A stretch of 64,000 nt of DNA from Neopestalotiopsis rosae (Eukaryota; Ascomycota; Sordariomycetes; Amphisphaeriales; Sporocadaceae), in the NCBI GenBank assembly GCA_023078685.1, contig JALGAS010000010.1:1054001-1118000 (forward strand), written 5' to 3'. The notes below the pieces were generated by a model that searched no databases, was not told where the DNA came from, and saw only the letters and a program-made list of their open reading frames with translations. Positions within the stretch are counted from its first letter, which is position 1; each line of letters begins with the position of its first letter. Position numbers and translations under genes: made by a program. Below are positions 34,035 to 43,577 of this stretch, one piece after another.

Positions 34035-34589
34035 TGGGCAGCCCAACTTGAATTGTTCATGGGTAGATGGGGAAACTCTCAGCTGTAGATGAGGCCGAAA
34101 TACACGTAAGAAATATAATGCAATCCCAAACGTGGCTTCATATACACACCATGGGACAAGTCACAGCTCAGAATTACTGCTCGCATTGGTCTGGTCTGTG
34201 CGTTCTAATTGGCAGAAAGCCTTAGGCCGAAATGAGTTTTGGGCTCACCGAAGGCCGAACAGCGACAAGTCAGTTGATCGGCCCCGAGCCCCTCGCAAAA
34301 GCCACTCGGCACTCGCCGGGGAAGCTAATCCCCACTAACGCCGACCGCCCTGGTGTTTTGTTGTTGCATGAGTGCGGCCGCAAGATCAAAAGACCAACAC
34401 TCTTTAGTCCATCAAGTTGCGAAACCTTCGAATCATCCCAAGTCTCTCCTAATCAATCAATACTTGCCTCCAATCTTTCCCCTCTCGCCATCCTGAAGCC
34501 GAGGATTAGAACGCTGCCCTATCTGTCTAGCCTAAGGTTACTTATCTAAGGTTAGGTGAGAGGAGCCAAGCTCGCTCATCTGCATCAAT
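34035..34589. promoter_or_regulatory. casein kinase I upstream region
   Basis: Spacer between two plus-strand genes. A short inverted repeat GGGGaagctaatCCCC lies near 34317-34333, and pyrimidine-rich sequence from about 34430 fits a transcript leader. Confidence 0.4.
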
Positions 34590-35710
34590 ATGTCAGCCAT
34601 GGTACGTTCTCACTACCCACAGTGCATATGTTTGAGTGTTGCGAGTGCTACTGGCAGTCAGACAGCTTCCATACTCCATAAATACATGTAGACTCCGAGT
34701 CACTCCAGGCCAAGTCTTGCTAACCTCGATTGCAGGATCTCCGTGTTGGCAATAAATATAGAATAGGCCGTAAGATCGGATCTGGATCATTCGGCGAGGT
34801 ATATCTCGGCACAAATATTATCTCGGGAGAGGAAATCGCAATCAAGCTGGAGAGTACAAAAGCGAGGCACCCCCAGCTTGAATACGAAGCTCGGGTCTAC
34901 AAATCCCTCGCTGGTGGCGTCGGAATACCGTTTGTTCGCTGGTATGGCACCGAGTGCGATTACAACGCCATGGTATACGACCTGCTTGGACCGAGTCTAG
35001 AGGATTTGTTCAATTTCTGCAACCGCAAATTTTCTCTCAAAACTGTCCTTCTCTTGGCGGACCAGCTCCTGTCTCGCGCCGAATACGTTCACGCAAAGTC
35101 CTTTATCCACCGGGACATCAAGCCGGACAATTTCCTCATGGGCATCGGCAAGCGCGGCAACCAAGTCAACTGCATCGACTTTGGCCTGGCCAAGAAGTAC
35201 CGCGACCCCAAGACGCACTTCCACATCCCTTACCGCGAGAACAAGAACCTGACGGGCACGGCGCGCTACGCGTCCATCAACACGCACCTCGGCGTCGAGC
35301 AGGCGCGGCGCGACGACATGGAGTCGCTCGGCTACGTCCTGCTCTACTTCCTCCGCGGCTCGCTGCCCTGGCAAGGGCTCAAGGCCGCCACCAAGAAGCA
35401 AAAGTACGACCGCATCATGGAGAAGAAGATGACGACGCCTACCGAGGTGCTGTGCCGCGGCTTCCCCAACGAGTTCGCCATTTACCTAAACTACACGCGG
35501 TCCCTACGCTTCGACGATAAGCCGGATTATAGCTACCTGCGGAAGATATTCCGCGATCTTTTTGTACGGGAAGGCTTTCAGTACGATTACGTATTTGATT
35601 GGACTGTTTATAAATATCAAAAGAATGCCGAGAGAGTGGCCAGTGGCGAGGCTGTTGGCCAGAGTCGAACTAGACCAGCTGCTGAGAGGCCTCCTCCTAA
35701 GCAAACGTAG
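34590..35710 (+). CDS. casein kinase I (CK1 delta/epsilon type)
   Basis: Exon 1 is only ATG TCA GCC ATG (34590-34601). The intron 34602-34735 (GTACGT, CTAAC branch, TTGCAG) leads to exon 2, 34736-35710; together they encode 328 aa starting [19 protein letters not shown]. All catalytic elements are present: Gly loop [11 protein letters not shown], Lys41, HRDIKPDN with Asp131, DFG with Asp152, and the CK1 signature for SIN instead of APE ([14 protein letters not shown]). The basic patch ([13 protein letters not shown]) and the [13 protein letters not shown] end are also present. The tail after the domain is short (about 30 residues). Compared with the nearly invariant fungal CK1, the changes SRAEYVHAK (usually RIEYIHAK) and VNCIDFG (usually VNVIDFG) suggest a second copy. 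Third-codon GC is almost saturated at about 35110-35480 but not before or after. Confidence 0.92.
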
Positions 35711-36121
35711 CCTGAATTAATGACTATCGGGTAGTGGATGAGACACTACTTGTTATTTATCATTATGAGTCTTTATTGTACCATTGCCCAACTTATGTGG
35801 TATTTTTGGTCGTTGCGATATGGCAATGGTTAGCGATGATCAGCATCCGGGTAAAGGATAGTCTTCGGTATACATGTATAAAATGGTGCGAGATACTGAG
35901 TTCCAACAGCCATCATGATATTGAAGGTCAAATCTGTGGTCGGTGACCCAATTTTGCCGCTTCGTACGTTCTATCAATGGATTAAGTCCTGAATATATAG
36001 CAAACTTGACCCTTATTCATACTGCATGTAAAAGGTGGACTCGATATTGCCCGTGTTTGGTGGCATGCATAAATGTTCTGACTGTCCTCGTGAGTGCCGC
36101 ACAGCGGCTCATGCCCTGATG
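35711..36121. other. intergenic
   Basis: Nothing recognisable; 3' flank of the casein kinase gene. Confidence 0.5.
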
Positions 36122-36250
36122 AGACCTTCGTCCGGCACCGATTCGACACCCTTTTTAGGTTATCCACGCTTAACGCCAGCTAGCAACCCGGGCCTCTCGT
36201 AAGCGGCTTCTGAAAAGCAACCCAGGACTCGCACTGGCGTTTTGCAGTGG
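36122..36250 (-). pseudogene. decayed 3' end of a paralogue of the 45824-47450 gene
   Basis: The plus-strand sequence aligns by eye over about 125 bp to 45772-45903, which covers the last codons and 3' flank of the acidic-insert gene. Shared blocks include ttcgtccggcac, ctagcaacccg, cggcttctgaaaagc, ccaggactc and ttttgcagtgg. In the sense of the parent gene it begins STAKRQCESW (parent TTAKCQYESW). It is then thrown out of frame by a one-base deletion and meets a stop. Similarity stops abruptly at about 36250. It is a relic of a duplicated copy. Confidence 0.7.
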
Positions 36251-36620
36251 ACTGCAGATGTAGGAATATGCATGCACTGGCGCTAGCCGATGCATCTTCG
36301 GTTCACTAACGAGGAGTAGACTGGAAAGTGCCGAACGTGCTTTGCTCCTGCCCATGTAAGACTTCTGGACACCGGGATAATTCCTGACAGCGTTCACTAG
36401 CTCCCCCTGTCGCCATCTGCATGCAGTTGGCAGGCTAGTTTTTGTGCTGCGGGGTCACGAGCTCATTCTCAAAGCTCTCGGAGCCTTCTAAATGAAGTGC
36501 TTATCCGTGGATCCTAGGCCGAAATATGAACCTTAATCCAAGCGCTAGCCATATGTAATAGGCACCCTTCTGGCAGAATAACTAAGACATATTCGACGAG
36601 TTAGCGCTGTGACAGCAACA
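36251..36620. other. intergenic
   Basis: No continuing similarity to the relic and no gene seen; upstream region of the HET gene. Confidence 0.5.
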
Positions 36621-38583
36621 ATGCCTGTACGCATAATCCTTGCCTCCCATGAACAGTGCTGAGCGAAGCTAAACGTTATAGCTCTACCGATCACTCGACG
36701 CAGCGCGCCAGGAAACGAGAATTCTGCTCATCACCAACACGGAACCACTCGAGTTTGAGTTCGACTATGCTTTGATGGTCGATGATCGACTGAAAGAATT
36801 CGATGCCGTTTCGTGGTGCTGGGGTGATACGAGCGCCGCCAACCAGAAACAGATCACCATTGGAAAATACACCACGTCTGTGCCCGCCAATGCCTACGAG
36901 GTTTTGGTCGAGCTCTGCGTTGCGCAGAATAGAAAGAGAATCTGGATTGATGCCGTTTGCATCAACCAAAATGACAACGCTGAAAAAAGCCAGCAAGTTG
37001 CCATGATGGATACCATCTACAAAACAGCAACCATGACGCTCGTCTGGCTGGGCAAGGACAATTACACGGCCAAAAGGGTGATGGAGGCGCTGCAAAATAT
37101 CGCTGATTGGCGTCGGATACGACTGCCGTTTGGTCCAACTGCCCCAAAGGGTAGCAAATTCACCTACGAACGCCAGTCTGATCCATTTCCGGTCGATACT
37201 GACTGGGACGCGCTTTCGTCTTTCTTCTCAACTGCTTGGTTCACCAGAATGTGGATCATCCAAGAGGTTGTTCTCTCAGAACACGTCCATGTATTTATGG
37301 GCGAGTGCGAGTTGTGTTGGAAACAGCTCATCCAGATCACAAACTACATTCTGGATAATCTCGCTAGGACAAAGCTCTCGAAGATTGGCAAATCGGGTGT
37401 AGCGAATGCCGTATCCATTGGCAGGATGCAAGAAGCTGACTTGCAGCCATTGACCCTTCTCTATTCAAGCCCCGATTTTGGAGCTACAGATCCAAAGGAT
37501 AGAATATTCGCATTATATGGTCTCTTGAAGACAGACACGCAGAGCGCCCTCCGCATGGCTTTTCTGCCTGATTATGATATGAGACTTGTGGATATATATA
37601 CCAAGGCTACACGGGCTGCCATCATCTCTTCAGGCAGCTCTGAGCTGTTGTTACACGCCCAGTCCCGCGTCCAAAGACTTGGCTGTAAACATAGTGATAC
37701 AGATTTCCCTTCTTGGGTTCCGAGATATCATTTCACGGAAGACGTATACCGCGGCTCGTACCAATCATTGTCGTACTCATATCAAGACCACCTGTACGTC
37801 GAGGAACAAGCTATCAAGGTCAATCACCATACGCCTGGCGATATCCTACGCATAGCTGGGGTTGTCATGGATACAGTGTCCACAACGTTCGAGCCACTGT
37901 CGCCGTCGCTGTCGCGCCAAAGATTTTCCCGTGAATCTTGCGGCAGTATTTGGTGTCCTAATTCGCCATGCAACGAGCACAAAACGGCAATCCTCGGAAT
38001 CATGAGTCACTTTTGGCATGCTGCAATCGCGGCAAATCCCAAAATCGCCTTGCCAGAACTTGCAGCCATGCTCAGAAGGACGCTGGCAGGAGCGCCCGAC
38101 CAGGAAACACACGTAATCGGTTGCGATTGTGAGTCGGATTACCATGAGGCCTTTCAGCAGTTGGTGGCCAACTTCTGGCCGACCACACGCAATGCTCCTA
38201 TTGAGCGAGATGTCATTGGTAGGAAAGAGCAAATCAGTCCCAATGATACAGCCCTAGACGATGAATATTCGGGTGATTCCGAGTCGGATTCTGAGTCGCA
38301 CGCGGTAGGTCCGGGCAATAATGTCGAACTTAGTTCTCTCTGGGAGACGATTGTTCAACGTCATGCCAATAGAAGATTCTTCCTTGCGAATAGTGGTCGA
38401 ATGGGCATTACCGCCCCAAAATCGCAAACCGGCGACAAGATCTGTTTGCTATCTGGATTGACGGTTGCCGTGGTGCTTCGAGAGATAAATGACCACTGGA
38501 TTTTGATTGGTGATGCATACTTGAGCGGGGCAGTGAATGCATGTGCTTCTATCTGGAATCATCCGATCAATCAGCTTTGCTAA
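36621..38583 (+). CDS. heterokaryon-incompatibility (HET) domain protein
   Basis: The first exon is only ATG CCT (36621-36626). The 55-bp intron (GTACGC, branch GCTAAAC, TATAG) leads to exon 2, 36682-38583, for 635 aa starting MPLYRSLDAARQETRILLI. The HET domain is complete: FDAVSWCWGD, KRIWIDAVCINQND, EKSQQVAMMDTIYKTATMTL-VWLG and WFTRMWIIQEVVLS. The C-terminal part ends with the usual HET-protein element (RMGITAPKSQTGDKICLLSG ... VVLREINDHWILIGDAYLSG). HET domains trigger growth arrest or cell death when activated in allorecognition. There is no NTPase or repeat domain, so this is a stand-alone HET protein of the 6-OR/HET-6 layout. An acidic Ser/Asp/Glu stretch lies near residue 535. Confidence 0.9.
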
Positions 38584-39006
38584 TCCATGATTAGGACGAG
38601 TTTGTCGCCAAATTGAACGATGACACGGAACAGTGGTTTGATTTGATGTGATTGGTGCGACGAGGCTTGCGTATAGTGTGTTCAGAAAACGCGCAAAGCA
38701 GTAGGTGCTGGCATGATGACGAAATTGCCGTGGGCAGTTTTTTGGTTGCCTCCGTGTCTGCAGCCACACCATCCATCCCTTGGAGCATTTCCCAGGTATG
38801 TATGTGATTGAGAAACACCATCTTCCTTCCCGTCAGATAGATACATCCAGATGATATTGGTCACTTCATGATGGAAATTGTAGAACTATGCTTCCAGATG
38901 GCATGCGAAATATTGTATTTAGCTGTAGCGCGCGAATTTAACTACCAGTATGTTGCAGGTTAATAGTGCCAGTCAAACTGCCTTAGGTATAAGAGAAGCT
39001 CCCATC
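38584..39006. other. intergenic between convergent genes
   Basis: Nothing seen. Confidence 0.5.
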
Positions 39007-42000
39007 TCAAAAACAGCTCACAAACTCTTTCGTGTAATAATTCAGACTGCTCCTGACAGTTACATGGAATCGCTGGTCAGAGGCTATATACGAACCTCTC
39101 AGCCGTCGGATCTTGTCTCTGGCGGATTCGACTCGCTCTGGAATCCCATCTGTCGACTCGTCCCAGTCTCTCCAATCCGATATGTGTTCCGAAGGCCAAG
39201 TTATGGTGGTTGGGCTTTGTCCATTATCTCTATCTGGAACTTTCTCACATGAACCAATGACTATAGCGTCTTCCTGAGGAACGGGCAATGTCAATGGCGC
39301 TGCAAGAGTCATGACAAGTCCTCCGTGTCCATCGACCAACAACCTCGGATGGCGGTCTGGCGTGGTGAAAGGGAAGAAGATTGGCTCTTGCAAGGCCTGA
39401 AAAACGGAAGAGATGGTACGGTGGTTTTGGCTTTCCATTCGAAGTGGAAGTCGTACAATCTTGGGTCTACACGAGATTGAAGGTAAGGCGATGTACACGT
39501 GGTCCGGGGTCCATGCCGCGAGTACCAAAGGAGCCTCCAGGACTTCGTCCACAACAAATGACAATGTTGATGGGGAACCCGAGCTACGTAACTCTAGTTC
39601 CTCGTCCCTTTTAAGAACCAATTCAAGTGGCGTGACGCACAGATGACAATGAGCACCAGTGATGGTAGGTGTGACCGCGAAGACTAGGTAGAACAAAACG
39701 CTTCCGTTTTCCGAGATGTAAAGCTCTTTATGTAAGCTTTCTAATGATGCAAAATCAATCTCAGGCGGTTCGGGAAGTGCTGTCTGCTCAATAAGTCCAG
39801 TTGTTATGTCAGTCTTGCAAAGCAAATGCGCTGACGGGCTCCAGAGTACCCAAGGCTTTGTGGGGTGAAATACGCCTCGAGTTACATGATTTCTGTACGT
39901 CGACCTCCAAAGATATGAAATTGGGCTTGCGTTTTCCCGAGTCACGAGAAAGCAGTGTTGATGATGAGGACTAGCCACCTTCCAGGCTGACCGGTTCGCT
40001 TGTAATGATGGATCATCGTCTTGGTCAGAATCAGAGTCAGAATCAGACCCTGTGTTTGAGTCTGAGTTTGAACCTGATTGTGAGTCAGATGCGATGGAGA
40101 TAGAGTCCTCTTCCGATTCGCGCATGGGATCATTGATTCCTTCTGACTCAGCCCTCCACTGTACGGCGACGGCTCGTGGTCCACATTTGGGGGAATCATG
40201 CATGGTTCGCAGGTTCGAGGTATAGCTGATGGCTTCCCATTCAGATAGATTCGACATCGCCTCTGGAGATGGGCGCGATACACTAGTTTTTGAGTCGGCA
40301 ACTTCTCCGATATCTGTGACTAGTTTCGTCGGAAATGTCATCAGACACTTCAGACAGTCCGAAGGGCTGTAGTCTTGACATTCATGCGCGTGGATCTCAT
40401 CCTGCTTGAAACTGTCCAACGGGGTGTTTCTACTGTTGACTGCTGACTCAGATGCGTTTGGGACGGTGGCCTTCTGCCGTCTCTTCTTTTGAATCTCTTC
40501 TGAGATCAAGTCGTCCATAGTCATATCGCTCGAATGCACTGTCCGACAATTTACATGATCTGAAAGCCACCCACTCATGTTTGGCCATTTTGAACTCCAT
40601 TGATCATCCATATAGCATTGCCTCAACTTGCCAGGATGCGAGTTCAGAACACGACACCACTGTGTGATGAAGACGTCAAAGTCCTCCGCTCTGGATGTCG
40701 TCATCCATTGTGGTAGTGGGGAAGCATAATGAATGTTTGCTGGTCTGGACTCTGCGGATAGCTGGGGGATAGCTTCCAGATACCTGAGTGATCTTTGGCC
40801 TTGAAGGTATATAGCATAAAGGTGAGGAGCGACAACAGATTGGATTTCAACGCAGTTCCAGAATGCCGAACTCCTCATAAAAGTTTCAACCTGGTGAATT
40901 ATTTTGGATGTGGGCTTTGCCAGGCTGAGATGCGCGTGCCAGAACACTGCAGCGTACCTCAAGAACGCATGGTCCCGATTACCGAGGAACTTCGCTTGAA
41001 GACCAGGTTTGTTGTATCGTGCATTGCTCAGGTATTGGAGACAGATTTGCCCAAGTTCGGCATGAGCGGTGCTTCTTGATGTGAAGAAAGGTTCGACATC
41101 TTCTGGTGCATCCTGACTATCAAGGAACTTTTTGAAGTGTTCACGCATTTTCCTCTCGAAATGCTCTGCGTCCAACGCGTAAAGAGACCCATCTATATGG
41201 ATCCCCAGTTCTTCCACCTCTCCGGGGTTTAAAATCTGCACGAAGAAATCATGAACTGATTTGTGTATGAAATGCAGCAGTGGATCTTCAGTATAGCCTG
41301 GACGGGAGCGGTCAAACACGACCAAGCCCGAGCATAAATCTTCGAGCAAGGAGGCTTCTGGCTGACCCAAAGGCGGTGGGTACCTATCCGATGATCGATT
41401 GGTAGCTAGTGCATCCAAGAGCTCACTCAGTCGTAATGGCTGAAATGATGCTAGAAGGAATGTGAACGTCTTCCGGGCTAGCTCCTGCTGCCACTTTCTT
41501 TTGCGCTTGGAGAGTCGATGGAGGGTCCGCAGGTAAAGGCTATTCAAGTCTCTGGGAAACTTATCAAGCTCATCCTCTAAATGCTTCTCGTCGGTAAATG
41601 AGGTGTTGTTCAGAATTTCAATTGCCATTGTCGCCCAAAGAAAGTTGCCTGCTGACTTCTCTACCACAGCATCGATTTTATGCATCCATTGACGACTGAT
41701 ATGGTTTCCTTGTAGAAACTTGTTGATATCACTTTTGATAGAGTCCACCGGTGCTTCTATCTCAAGAACGGTATGTCGGAGGATCTGCTCGCGAATATCG
41801 CGCTCTGGCCGACTGGTGAGGAACCATTTCACAATTCCGTGAGTCGGTGATTCTACCAGCGAGCCCAAGATAGGTAACAGTACTTTACGATCATGGCACT
41901 CATCGATTCCATCTAGAATGATATGAACGCGGCTGATCTGTTTGATGAGTGCCTTTATCAGATTATTCGCAACCACAACGTCGTCCAACTGGCTTGATCT

Positions 42001-42456
42001 ATGCCTAGTCTCAGACTGATACAGCTCCAGGACAGCATCCGGAACTGACTTATTCAGCTTGAGCAGCTCCAAAGCCAGAGCTCTCAATGCGGCAATTGTG
42101 GTTCGTTTCGAGGGATCCTTGAATGAGAAGTCAAAGGTTGTTATCGTGAGGCCAAGCTCCTTGAGATAACTGGCGACTGCGAATGCTGAAACTGTTTTAC
42201 CGGCCCCAGGCGGCGCGGAAAACAACAAGCTTGTAGACGCCATACTTTTCAACCACGTTCTGAATTGATCGTGCTCGAAAATCCATTCACACGTTTGTGG
42301 GTGGGGTGTTTTTGCGTCTGTATTTGTTTTGCCATTATCGTCGTCGTCGTTGTTGTTGTTGTTGTTCTTGTCGTCGACTGTATCTCCTCCAATCCAAGAA
42401 ATGACGAGGTCTCTTAGATCCTCCCCATTGTGTTGCAAATCATTCGTCGAATTCAT
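39007..42456 (-). CDS. NACHT-type STAND NTPase, long (1149 aa)
   Basis: Single exon. Residues 1-50 are a short N-terminus with a poly-Asn/Asp run (encoded by a gtt/gtc microsatellite at about 42337-42378), so no N-terminal effector domain is evident. The NPHP3_N/NACHT module starts at CEWIFEHDQFRTWLKS; Walker A is SAPPGAGKT (80-88), Walker B is VHIILDGIDEC, the sensor is KWFLTSRPERDI, and winged-helix-like sequence follows (PLLHFIHKSVHDFF). An acidic Ser/Asp linker (residues about 800-830) precedes a C-terminal region with repeated strand-like segments (YLWRSTYRNHVTRGVFHPTK, WVLWSPSAHLL) that could be a degenerate beta-propeller. The nearest upstream element is a T14A26 palindrome at 42477-42516. 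It is a predicted cytoplasmic NLR-like sensor with an unknown effector output. Intron-free, unlike the NACHT gene at 12664. Confidence 0.88.
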   Translation of the reverse strand: MNSTNDLQHNGEDLRDLVISWIGGDTVDDKNNNNNNDDDDNGKTNTDAKTPHPQTCEWIFEHDQFRTWLKSMASTSLLFSAPPGAGKTVSAFAVASYLKELGLTITTFDFSFKDPSKRTTIAALRALALELLKLNKSVPDAVLELYQSETRHRSSQLDDVVVANNLIKALIKQISRVHIILDGIDECHDRKVLLPILGSLVESPTHGIVKWFLTSRPERDIREQILRHTVLEIEAPVDSIKSDINKFLQGNHISRQWMHKIDAVVEKSAGNFLWATMAIEILNNTSFTDEKHLEDELDKFPRDLNSLYLRTLHRLSKRKRKWQQELARKTFTFLLASFQPLRLSELLDALATNRSSDRYPPPLGQPEASLLEDLCSGLVVFDRSRPGYTEDPLLHFIHKSVHDFFVQILNPGEVEELGIHIDGSLYALDAEHFERKMREHFKKFLDSQDAPEDVEPFFTSRSTAHAELGQICLQYLSNARYNKPGLQAKFLGNRDHAFLRYAAVFWHAHLSLAKPTSKIIHQVETFMRSSAFWNCVEIQSVVAPHLYAIYLQGQRSLRYLEAIPQLSAESRPANIHYASPLPQWMTTSRAEDFDVFITQWCRVLNSHPGKLRQCYMDDQWSSKWPNMSGWLSDHVNCRTVHSSDMTMDDLISEEIQKKRRQKATVPNASESAVNSRNTPLDSFKQDEIHAHECQDYSPSDCLKCLMTFPTKLVTDIGEVADSKTSVSRPSPEAMSNLSEWEAISYTSNLRTMHDSPKCGPRAVAVQWRAESEGINDPMRESEEDSISIASDSQSGSNSDSNTGSDSDSDSDQDDDPSLQANRSAWKVASPHHQHCFLVTRENASPISYLWRSTYRNHVTRGVFHPTKPWVLWSPSAHLLCKTDITTGLIEQTALPEPPEIDFASLESLHKELYISENGSVLFYLVFAVTPTITGAHCHLCVTPLELVLKRDEELELRSSGSPSTLSFVVDEVLEAPLVLAAWTPDHVYIALPSISCRPKIVRLPLRMESQNHRTISSVFQALQEPIFFPFTTPDRHPRLLVDGHGGLVMTLAAPLTLPVPQEDAIVIGSCEKVPDRDNGQSPTTITWPSEHISDWRDWDESTDGIPERVESARDKIRRLRGSYIASDQRFHVTVRSSLNYYTKEFVSCF

Positions 42457-42476
42457 GACCGGAGTGAATTGCCCTC

Positions 42477-42516
<40 letters not shown>
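42477..42516. repeat. T14A26 homopolymer palindrome
   Basis: Fourteen T followed directly by twenty-six A, 21-60 bp upstream of the NACHT start codon. In the transcript this reads U26 then A14 and could form a hairpin. A further A12 run lies at about 42630. Homopolymer length may be inexact for technical reasons. Confidence 0.8.
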
Positions 42517-42518
<2 letters not shown>

Positions 42519-43577
42519 CAGGCTGGGCGTTCTTAACGCTTCGACTTTGTCCGATAGGTAGTCCGTAGTGCCACCCGATTCGAGATGAGGAGCGGAACGT
42601 CTTATAAGGCTTGAAACTTTTCGAGGAAAAAAAAAAAGGCGCTAGAGTTGAGTTTCACCTGGATTGATTCCATCTGCCGATATTGCTGGCAGGTGCAGAT
42701 TCAGCCCGTGTCGCTATAATGCTCGGAAACATGCACTCTCGGTAGCATCGAGAAGGCATCGAGTGTACTGCGCCTCTTAATTATTGCATCGGATGCAAAG
42801 CAAATGGAGTCCGTGAGGCCTCCCAATTGAAAGTTTCACAGACCTTGGATTCAGATACAAGCAGGCACGGCGGCGAAAAGCTCGTCGATAGGTCAGGCCA
42901 AAATGCAGACAAACGATTTGTGTTGAATGAGCAGCGCAATGCTGTGCAACCTCTGATCGCCTCTATCCGCTGGCCCACAGCTCATCGACAGTGTATCTGG
43001 GCCACTGTCTCCACCCCTCCTACTTCGCCGCCTTTTACCATCTAGGTCCGCGTAAGTGTTATGCATGCACTAAGCCCCTTATAAGAAATCATACACTGAA
43101 TCACACCTGAGTAAGGCTATGTGCGGCGTCTCATCATGTTATTCGGTGCCTTGATGGTAGTCATGCAACTCTTCTTACTGCGCCACCAGCAACATCACCT
43201 TGATGATAATGGCGCGAACCACATTTCTGCCTCGTTGCGGCTGCCTGAGACTTGCGTTATTAGCACATTCGTTACACCTAACCTAGTCTACTCATTGACT
43301 GGAGCTCCATGTTTTCATCTACTACAAAATCTATTGTTTTTTACAATTCAACAGCTCCAAAGGGAGTTCTTTGCCAAAGTATAACAATCACGAAATTACC
43401 ATCAGTGAGCGAACTGGAGTATATATTATCATTAGGGCACCATAACATTTTTTTGCCGCCTATTTTTCAAGAGTGATCCCTCCAAGTTCCTACAATTTCC
43501 TCTGGCCTCCTTTCTCCTAGGTACCTGATGAGCCTTCTATACCAGCATCTGTCCCTCTAATCGTCTTTCAGTTCAAC
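42517..43577. other. intergenic, divergent promoter of NACHT and AAA genes
   Basis: No gene seen. Open frames at 42827-43045 and 43121-43384 have no motifs. C/T-rich sequence from about 43440 fits a leader of the AAA gene. Confidence 0.5.

Noticed and set aside
34954..35520. 188-codon frame inside the casein kinase gene
   Set aside because: Frame shadow in the GC3-rich block; the kinase motifs are in the other frame.
43121..43384. 87-codon frame with a hydrophobic start
   Set aside because: Lies in the AAA gene leader, has no homology-like pattern and poor codon use.
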